From positions 1 to 13,320 of the forward strand of contig DAIEEM010000019.1 in assembly GCA_027325905.1 (NCBI GenBank): a stretch of 13,320 nucleotides of DNA, given 5' to 3'. Below the pieces are notes generated by a model. That model worked only from the letters and a program-made list of their open reading frames with translations, was not told where the DNA came from and did not search any database. Positions 7,628-13,320 of this stretch are shown one piece after another; position 1 is the stretch's first letter; every line of letters starts with the position of its first letter. Position numbers and translations under genes: made by a program. Source of the stretch: Rhodocyclaceae bacterium (GTDB lineage Bacteria > Pseudomonadota > Gammaproteobacteria > Burkholderiales > Rhodocyclaceae).

Positions 7628-8596
7628 TCAGTGGGCTGCGGCGACTTCGCCCGGGCGAAGGATGAGCCGGGTCAGCGTTTCGGCCAGACGCTGCGGCTCG
7701 AACTTGGGCACGTATTCGTCCACGCCCACCGACTTGCCGAGCTGCATGTTGGACATGGACGACAGGGACGAATGCATGATCACCGGAATGCCGGCGAAGC
7801 GCATGTCGGACTTGACGTTCTTGGTCAGGATATAGCCGTCCATTTCCGGCATCTCGACGTCGGTGAGGATGAGCTGCACGAGGTCGGTCACCTTGCGCCC
7901 CGCCGATTCCGCATAGGCGGCCAACTTTTGCAGTTCGTCCCAGGCCACGCGGCCATTGACGGCGGCGATGCCCTTAATGCCGAGGACGTCGAGGGTGCGT
8001 TCGATCTGGTTGCGCGCCACCGAGGAATCGTCGGCATAAAGGACGGTCAGGTCGTCGCGGTTGATCGGCTTGATGGACGTAAACTTGTACTCGTCGTCCT
8101 GCTTGGCGGTTTCCGCCAGCACGCGCTCGACGTCGAGCATCATGACCAGGCGGTTGTCGGCGAGTTCGGTGACGGCCGTGACCAGGCCGCCGAGGTTGGC
8201 CGTCAGCATTTCGGGCGGTACGCGCATTTGCGACCAGTCGAGGCGCAGGATGGTATCGACGGCCTCGACCAGGAAGCCCTGGGTATGGCCGTTGTATTCG
8301 GTGACGATCATGATGTCGCGCGGCGACTCCGGCTGCATGCCGACGTATTCGGCAAGATCGACCACCGGCACCAGGATGCCGCGCAGGCTCACCATGCCCT
8401 TGACCGACGACGGCATGTCGGGCGCGGCCGTGATCGGCGGCGTACGCATCACCTCGCGCACCTTGAACACGTTGATACCGAAAGTTTCGCGGCGCGCGGT
8501 GCGGCTGTCCACGCCGAGCGAAAATAAAAGGATTTCCAGCTTGTTCGTTCCCGCCAAGCGGGTACGCGCATCAATGTTCTTCAGCAAATCGGACAT
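7628..8596 (-). CDS. cheV: CheV-type CheW-receiver adaptor, first copy
   Basis: This is a 322-residue CheW-receiver fusion of the CheV family, a receptor-kinase adaptor thought to take part in adaptation. The CheW-like domain spans about 20-165 ([36 protein letters not shown]), with a six-residue SRTARR insert near 31-36 that is absent from the second copy. The receiver spans about 183-312: Asp189-Asp190, phospho-acceptor Asp246 in [19 protein letters not shown], and Lys298 in VPKF. The upstream AAAGG is a modest ribosome-binding site. Ninety-six bases separate it from the receptor gene, enough for a promoter, though I see no convincing one. It ends 18 bases before the second cheV. Confidence 0.94.
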   Translation of the reverse strand: MSDLLKNIDARTRLAGTNKLEILLFSLGVDSRTARRETFGINVFKVREVMRTPPITAAPDMPSSVKGMVSLRGILVPVVDLAEYVGMQPESPRDIMIVTEYNGHTQGFLVEAVDTILRLDWSQMRVPPEMLTANLGGLVTAVTELADNRLVMMLDVERVLAETAKQDDEYKFTSIKPINRDDLTVLYADDSSVARNQIERTLDVLGIKGIAAVNGRVAWDELQKLAAYAESAGRKVTDLVQLILTDVEMPEMDGYILTKNVKSDMRFAGIPVIMHSSLSSMSNMQLGKSVGVDEYVPKFEPQRLAETLTRLILRPGEVAAAH

Positions 8597-8692
8597 ATCC
8601 GAACCTTTCGCGAGGTCTTCCGCGCCTTCAAGAGGCTGGAATGTTACGCCATTTCTGGCCGACTATTTCTGCCTGCGTCCAGCGCCGGCGCC
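8597..8692 (-). other. Receptor-cheV intergenic gap
   Basis: This gap of 96 bases has an imperfect inverted repeat at 8634-8660 (GGCCAGAAATG against CATTCCAGCC on the minus strand, with two mismatches and a bulge). A GCGCCGGCGC palindrome lies just after the receptor stop. There is no T-run and no well-spaced -35/-10 pair. I assign no function. Confidence 0.3.
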
Positions 8693-10400
8693 TCATTCCG
8701 TACGGTAGCCGATGCGGAAACCGCCCCAGTGGCGGCCCTTGACGTAAATCGGCGCGGAAATGTCGTGCATGATCTCGCCGGTGTCGCGCCGATAGGTTTG
8801 CAGCAGGAAGGGAATCTCGTGGGCGCCGCAGCGTTTGCCGACCGGATCGGAAAAGACGCGCTTGGTACGGTTGCCGACGAAATCCTTCTTTTCGTCGCCG
8901 GTCAGCGGCTGGCAGTAGCGGCTGTTATGCGTAGGCACATAGCCGCCGGTGTCGCAGCCGATGGCGTAGGTGATTTCCTTGTGCTGCGTGAGCAGCGGCT
9001 CCTGGATCGGCGGCAGCAGCCGGTCGCACAAGCTGTCGAAGCGCGTGTGAAATTTTGGCGGCTTGGAATCGGGAATCGGCGCGTAGTTGCGGTCGAAGAG
9101 GTCGTCGAGCTTGATCGTGCCGCCGTCGACCGCGGCTTCGAGCGCCGCCGTCACTTTGCGGGCGGCCTCCTGCACGACCTGCGGCATCAACTGGTGCACC
9201 TTGCGCGCATCCTCGCCCGCCTGCCCGAGCTTGAACACCGTGCCGATTTCCTCGAGGTTGGTGGCCAGGTAGTCGAGCTGGTTCGCCTCCGCCAGCGTAC
9301 TGCGCGCGCCTTCGCTGTTGCGCTCGGCCGATTCCCATGATGCTGGTCACGTGTTCGGCGATGCTCCTGGCCTTGTCGTTCTGCTCGGCCATGGCGCGGG
9401 CGATGACATCGACCTTTTCCATGGTTTCCTGGGCGCCGTGGTTGATCTGCGCCAGGGCATCGGCGGCCTGGCGCGCCAACTCGGCGCCATTCTTCGCTTG
9501 GCTCGAACCTTCCTGAATGGTGGCGATCGCGCTCTGGGTCTCGCCCTGGATCGCCGCGATCATGGTGCCGATTTCGGCGGTCGCCGCCGTGGTGCGCTCG
9601 GCCAGCTTCCTGACCTCGTCGGCGACGACGGCGAAGCCGCGCCCCTGCTCGCCGGCGCGCGCCGCCTCGATGGCGGCGTTCAGCGCCAACAGGTTGGTCT
9701 GGTCGGCAATGTCGTGAATGGTCTTGACGATGCCCGAAATCGCCTCGGAACGCTCACCCAGGGCTGCGATCACCTGGGCCGACTGCTCCACCGAATGCGC
9801 GATGCGCTCGATCTCCGCCGACGCGGCGCCTACGATCTCGGCGCCGCGCGACGAATGCTCGCGCGCCGCCTGGGCGATAAGCGCCGTTCCCTCGGCATTT
9901 TCGGCGACGGCTGCGATCCCGCCGGAAAGTTCGGCGACGGACTCGGCGGCGCCCTCGGCGGCAACGTTCTGGCTTTCGGAACTCTCCACCGTATCCTTCG
10001 CCTCGACGATCAGCTTGTCGGCCGCCTCGGCCACTTGCTGCGCCGTGAATACGATGCGCGTGGCGATGCCCTGGAAGCTGGCGATCAACTCGTTGTAGGC
10101 CAGCGCCGTCGCCGCGACGCCACTGCCGGGCGGCAACAGCGCGCGCCGCGAAAGATCGCCGTCGTTGCGCGTCGCGGCGATGGTCTGGCGCAGTTGCTCC
10201 AGGGGCACGGCCAGGGAATTGGCAACCACCAGCGCCGGGATCACGGCGACGGCGAGACCGACGGCGAGGTAAAAGGCCACGACGCCCAGGCTCGGCGTGG
10301 CACCGGCCAGATAGACGCCGCCGATGCCGGCGCCGGCCACAACCAGCCCGGCGAAGCCATGCGCGATCCGCGCATGGGTCATGACCTTGGATGACGACAT
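8693..10400 (-). CDS. Methyl-accepting chemotaxis protein with C-terminal sensor-like domain, broken by a one-base frameshift
   Basis: This is a receptor that would control CheA. Reading 10400 to about 9337 gives 355 residues. Two membrane helices (about 13-32 and 37-61) are almost adjacent, leaving no periplasmic domain. A short HAMP-like stretch follows, then coiled-coil signalling helices with the tip at about 229-275 ([20 protein letters not shown]). The frame is then lost. Dropping one base in a CCC run (plus strand, 9334-9336) restores it and gives a continuous 568-residue protein. The C-terminal part (about 389-568) has a Cys/His-rich PAS- or Cache-like segment with [28 protein letters not shown] and [11 protein letters not shown]; being after the signalling tip, it must be cytoplasmic. 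GGAGGGG before the ATG at 10400 sets the start; an alternative start at 10448 is less likely. The break may be a sequencing error or a real mutation. Confidence 0.88.
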
Positions 10401-10574
10401 AAGATTTCCCCTCCCGTAACCCGCAACTTCGAGATACCACCTGGGCAACAGACCGATCGGCTTGAGATCCGGCGTTTTCCGCTCTGGCAGCGCCGATCAG
10501 GGCTTGCTTGCAAGCGGCAACTTTAAGTGTTTGGCGCCGCAAAGACAAGGCCCGCAACGCCGTCGCCGAAACCC
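10401..10574 (-). other. Gap between the phosphatase regulator and the receptor gene
   Basis: This is the largest non-coding gap in the window (174 bases). It holds the receptor's ribosome-binding site, a candidate sigma-70-like promoter (10520-10548), a ten-base palindrome GCTTGCAAGC at 10506-10515, and a GCCGATCG (minus strand, 10461-10454) that resembles the -10 element of FliA promoters. There is no strong terminator after the upstream gene. Confidence 0.4.
10520..10548 (-). promoter_or_regulatory. Candidate sigma-70-like promoter for the receptor/cheV/che genes
   Basis: On the minus strand, TTGTCT (10548-10543) and TAAAGT (10525-10520) are 17 bases apart. Each matches four of six consensus bases. 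The predicted start, about 110 bases before the receptor ATG, falls near the GCTTGCAAGC palindrome, which could be an operator. This is pattern matching only. Confidence 0.27.
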
Positions 10575-12287
10575 TCAAATTTCCGGATTGCCGCCAGCGC
10601 TGTTCGGCGTCAGGGCCAGAATGACGGTCGCAACATTGCCGATGTCGTTGAACTCGAAACTGGACGACATCGCGCGCACCATCGCCAAGCCGCGGCCGAA
10701 CGGCAGATCGCTGTCGGCAGCGGCGCCGCCCCGTGCGGCATGATCGAAGCCCGCGCCGGTATCGCGGCAGACAATGCGCAGCCACGTGCCGCCCGCATGC
10801 TCGAACTGCTCCATTTCCAGCTCTATGTCGCCGTCGCCGAGAACCGCCAAGCGGGCTTCGCGCTCGTGCAGGAAGCGTTCCATGCCCTCGGCGTCGAGCT
10901 TCTGGCGCGAATCGAGCCGCAGCAGGCCGTGGTCGAGGGAATTGTTGAAAAGTTCCGACAGGATCACGAAAAGCTCGCCGGAGCGGTCGCGCGCGCCTTC
11001 GAACTGGCTCACTAGCCCGAGCAGCAGCGGCACCACGTCGAGCCGGCGCAGTTCCCGCGCGCTCAAACGCAAACTGAAGCTCCAGCGCCCCTGCTCGGGC
11101 GGTGCCGCCGGCGGCACCGCCGTTTGCGGCTGGTCGACCGCGGCGTTCGCGGGTTCGCCGCGCACCAGCAGCAGCGCAGCGTCGTCCACCGCCGCCGCGT
11201 CGCCGCGATGCCCGGCAATCGCGGCGACGATTCCCGCCAGCCGCGCTGCGGGCGCCACGGCGGCGAAGACCGCCGCCAGCCGCGCTGCGCCGAAAGGTTC
11301 GCCGGCGACATTCTCGGCCTCGATCAGGCCGTCGGAATAGATGGCCAGTTGCCGATCGGCGCCGAAGGCGTGCGTCTCGGTCGTCGCCTCGAACTCGCCG
11401 TCGTCGAGCACGCCCAGCGGCAGGTGGCGCAGGGCGCAGGCCGGCTCGGCGGCGCCCGCCGCCGACAGCAGCAGCGGCGTCGGATTGCCGCCGTTCCAGA
11501 TCCGCACGTAGGCTTCGCGAAAGTCGATCGCCGCCACGGTGGCGGCGACGAAACGGCCCTCGGGCAGGAACTGCCTGACCTTGGCGTTCATCTCGCGCAC
11601 GATGGCGTCGATGCCGAAACCCTTTTCCGTCATGCGGTAGAACGGCGCGATGATGGGCAGCACGTTGATGGCGGCGGCCAGGCCGTGGCCGGGGCCGTCG
11701 GCCAGCAGCACGTGCAGCGCGCGGCCCGGCGTGCGCGCGGCGGCGAGCAGATCGCCGCCGAAGATCGCGGCGGTGGAAATCCAGTGGCTGATGGCGGGAT
11801 CGTCGAGTTTGTCGGCATTGACGAGGCGCCGCAGCAGGTGCGCGGCGATGTGCCGTTCCTCCGCCGCCGCGGCGTAGTACTTCGCCAGTTCGTCGCCGCG
11901 GTCCTGCGCCCGGCGCTGCACCAACAGCAGGCGTTCGATGACCTTGAGCCGGGCGTCGAGCATCTCGGCCGAGACCGGCTTGACGATATAGCCGTCGGCG
12001 CCGACGCGCAGCGCCTGGACCTGCAAGGCGTCGTCGCGGTGGCCGGTGAGGAACAGCACCGGCTGCCAGCGCTGCCCGGCGCGCCGCTGCACTTCGCGCG
12101 TCAACGCGAAACCGTCCATGCCCGGCAGGTAGATGTCGGTGACGACGACGTCCGGCCGCTCGCGCTCGTAGGCCGCCAGCGCCGCGACGCCGTCGTCGAC
12201 GCCGACCACGGCATGGCCCAGTTGCGTCAGCTCGCGCCGGGCGAAATAGAGGTCGTGCGGGTTGTCCTCGACCAGGAGAATCTTCAT
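10575..12287 (-). CDS. HsbR-like response regulator with PP2C-type phosphatase and HATPase (anti-sigma kinase) domains
   Basis: This three-domain partner-switch regulator has 570 residues. The receiver (about 1-120) has Asp8, phospho-acceptor Asp51 in VVTDIYLPGMDGF, Thr81 and Lys103. The SpoIIE/PP2C phosphatase domain (about 165-376) has GGDLLAA, LLADGPGHGLAA (195-204), YSDGLIEAEN (317-326) and DDAALLLV (368-375). After a Pro/Ala linker comes a HATPase_c domain (about 405-560) like anti-sigma kinases, with ILSELFNNSLDHGL (442-455), CRDTGAGF and GRGLAMVRA. Order and length match P. aeruginosa HsbR, which phosphorylates and dephosphorylates the anti-anti-sigma protein HsbA under HptB control. 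The gene begins 21 bases after a STAS gene, its likely partner. No strong Shine-Dalgarno precedes the ATG, so translational coupling is plausible. No HptB-like gene is in the window. Confidence 0.9.
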   Translation of the reverse strand: MKILLVEDNPHDLYFARRELTQLGHAVVGVDDGVAALAAYERERPDVVVTDIYLPGMDGFALTREVQRRAGQRWQPVLFLTGHRDDALQVQALRVGADGYIVKPVSAEMLDARLKVIERLLLVQRRAQDRGDELAKYYAAAAEERHIAAHLLRRLVNADKLDDPAISHWISTAAIFGGDLLAAARTPGRALHVLLADGPGHGLAAAINVLPIIAPFYRMTEKGFGIDAIVREMNAKVRQFLPEGRFVAATVAAIDFREAYVRIWNGGNPTPLLLSAAGAAEPACALRHLPLGVLDDGEFEATTETHAFGADRQLAIYSDGLIEAENVAGEPFGAARLAAVFAAVAPAARLAGIVAAIAGHRGDAAAVDDAALLLVRGEPANAAVDQPQTAVPPAAPPEQGRWSFSLRLSARELRRLDVVPLLLGLVSQFEGARDRSGELFVILSELFNNSLDHGLLRLDSRQKLDAEGMERFLHEREARLAVLGDGDIELEMEQFEHAGGTWLRIVCRDTGAGFDHAARGGAAADSDLPFGRGLAMVRAMSSSFEFNDIGNVATVILALTPNSAGGNPEI

Positions 12288-12308
12288 GGCCGAAGCGATC
12301 CGCCCGAA

Positions 12309-12614
12309 TCAGCTAATGGCGAACAACTTGCCGAAGTTGGCGATTTCGATGACTTGCTTCACGGCGCCGCGGCAGTTGGCCAGCGACACGTCCTTGCCGG
12401 CGCTGCGGGCCTTGTCGCGCAGCATCAGCAGCATGCCGAGCGCGGAGCTGTCGAGGTAATCGACGGCGCCGAAATCGACCTGGATCTCGCGCAGACCGTC
12501 GCTCTTCAAGACCTGGTCTACGGCTTCGCGAAACTCGCGGTGGGCGTTGAAGTCGAAGCGACCGGCAAGACGGATCACGCTGCGGCCGTCCGCCGATGAG
12601 ACATTGGTATCCAT
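12309..12614 (-). CDS. STAS-domain anti-sigma factor antagonist, HsbA-like
   Basis: This 101-residue single STAS domain belongs to the SpoIIAA/RsbV/HsbA class. The phosphorylation loop reads YLDSSALGML at 53-62, so Ser56 or Ser57 is the expected phospho-acceptor; in this family the unphosphorylated form binds and removes an anti-sigma factor or another partner. The start MDTNVSSADG at 12614 follows GAGGGA at a good distance; longer in-frame extensions lack family similarity. It lies 44 bases after cheB and 21 before the receiver-phosphatase-kinase gene that probably sets its phosphorylation state. In Pseudomonas the equivalent protein binds FlgM or a diguanylate cyclase. Which partner it has here cannot be read from the sequence. 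Confidence 0.9.
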   Translation of the reverse strand: MDTNVSSADGRSVIRLAGRFDFNAHREFREAVDQVLKSDGLREIQVDFGAVDYLDSSALGMLLMLRDKARSAGKDVSLANCRGAVKQVIEIANFGKLFAIS

Positions 12615-12658
12615 GGAAGAGTCCCTCGTTTTGTCCTGACGTCGGGACAGAGTATAGC

Positions 12659-13320
12659 CTAGCGGACCGGCCGGTCCCACTGCCGAAGTTTGGCCAGGAT
12701 GCGCGCCGCGACCTCCGGCAGAGCCGCCACCTCATCTATCGCCCCGATGTTGGCGGCTTCGCGCGGCATGCCGTAGACGACGCAACTGGCGCCGTCCTGG
12801 CCGATGTTCCAGGCGCCCGCCTTGCGCATTTCCAGCATGCCCTGGGCGCCGTCCTTGCCCATGCCGGTAAGGATGACGCCGATGGCGTTTTGCCGGACCT
12901 GTTCGGCCACGGAACGGAACAGCGCGTCGACCGACGGCCGATGGCGGTTGACCGGTTCGGCCTTCGACAACTCGGTGACGTAATAGCTGCCGACGCGCTT
13001 GACCAGCAGGTGCGAATGACCGGGCGCCAGGTAGGCATGGCCCGGCTCGATGCGTTCGCCGCCCTGCGACTCGATCACGGCGATGCGGCAGAGGCTGTCG
13101 AGCCGGCGCGCGAAGGAGCCGGTGAAGGATTCGGGCATGTGCTGCGCCATGACAATGCCCGGCACGTCCTCCGGCAGCGCGGTGAGGACGTCCTTGATCG
13201 CCTCGGTGCCGCCGGTCGAGGCGCCGATGGCGACGATCTTCTCGCCCAGCAGCCGCGCCGACAAGAGGGCAGAACCCGCCGGCGCAGCCGGTCCGCCGCG
13301 GAGCGCCGCCGCGGCCGGCG
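12659..13320 (-). CDS. cheB: CheB, receptor methylesterase (5' end beyond the window)
   Basis: CheB removes methyl groups from receptor glutamates, and deamidates glutamines, during adaptation. Only the C-terminal 219 residues are inside the window. The methylesterase domain shows the catalytic triad: Ser in GASTGGTEA, His in AQHMPESF, and Asp in [12 protein letters not shown]. The frame stays open to the right edge through a Pro/Ala/Gly-rich stretch that looks like the linker to an N-terminal receiver domain. The internal TTG at 13264 is therefore probably not the true start. An atypical CheB without a receiver cannot be excluded. The stop is TAG, and a 14-base palindrome (12664-12677) covers the last codons. 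Confidence 0.95.
   Translation of the reverse strand, partial: PAAAALRGGPAAPAGSALLSARLLGEKIVAIGASTGGTEAIKDVLTALPEDVPGIVMAQHMPESFTGSFARRLDSLCRIAVIESQGGERIEPGHAYLAPGHSHLLVKRVGSYYVTELSKAEPVNRHRPSVDALFRSVAEQVRQNAIGVILTGMGKDGAQGMLEMRKAGAWNIGQDGASCVVYGMPREAANIGAIDEVAALPEVAARILAKLRQWDRPVR

Noticed and set aside
8693..9238. Separate gene for the C-terminal sensor segment with a GTG start at 9238
   Set aside because: The similarity continues upstream in that frame to the frameshift point ([24 protein letters not shown]), with no ribosome-binding site at 9238. It is the tail of the receptor.
12651..12656. TATACT (minus strand) as a promoter -10 for the STAS gene
   Set aside because: No reasonable -35 is found 16-18 bases upstream, so a single hexamer is not enough.
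12664..12677. 14-base perfect palindrome GGACCGGCCGGTCC at the end of cheB as a terminator
   Set aside because: There is no loop and no T-run, it lies inside the last cheB codons, and GC-rich palindromes of this size are expected in such DNA.
1..13320. Insertion sequences, CRISPR arrays, tRNA or rRNA genes
   Set aside because: No transposase-like reading frame, regular direct-repeat array or recognisable RNA-gene sequence was seen; the genes are tightly packed in one direction.

Overview
The window is one long, GC-rich block of flagellar and chemotaxis genes, all on the minus strand, so the operon reads from high to low coordinates. An enteric-type CheA/CheY/CheZ set, two adjacent cheV genes, flhB-flhA directly downstream of cheA, and an HsbR/HsbA-like pair suggest a motile betaproteobacterium. 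Rhodocyclales or a relative is my best guess from protein style; I ran no database search. No mobile element, CRISPR array, tRNA or rRNA was seen.

Layout in transcription order: the methylesterase half of cheB, cut by the right edge (13320-12659); a single-domain STAS anti-anti-sigma protein (12614-12309); a receiver / PP2C-type phosphatase / HATPase regulator (12287-10575); a 174-base gap with a possible promoter; a methyl-accepting chemotaxis protein with a C-terminal cytoplasmic sensor-like domain, broken by a one-base frameshift (10400-8693); two tandem cheV genes (8596-7628, 7609-6632); cheY (6618-6220); cheZ (6192-5365); cheA (5317-3413); a 91-base gap with two hairpins; flhB (3321-2170); and flhA (2170-74). 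After the flhA stop, 73 bases remain, with no recognisable gene.

How they work together: the receptor, with CheV adaptors, controls CheA autophosphorylation. CheA passes phosphate to CheY, which acts on the flagellar switch, and CheZ removes it. CheB-P demethylates receptors for adaptation. The STAS/phosphatase pair resembles the Pseudomonas HsbA/HsbR partner-switching module, which ties a phosphorelay to flagellar sigma-factor control. FlhA and FlhB form the export gate that builds the flagellum.

This is mostly a recognisable system. The points worth a second look are: a perfect 15-bp hairpin that buries the flhB ribosome-binding site; a duplicated N-terminal motif in CheZ that resembles its own C-terminal CheY-binding tail; a CheA linker with no evident P2 domain but a related short motif; the partner-switch pair inside a che operon; tandem CheVs; and the receptor's architecture and frameshift.
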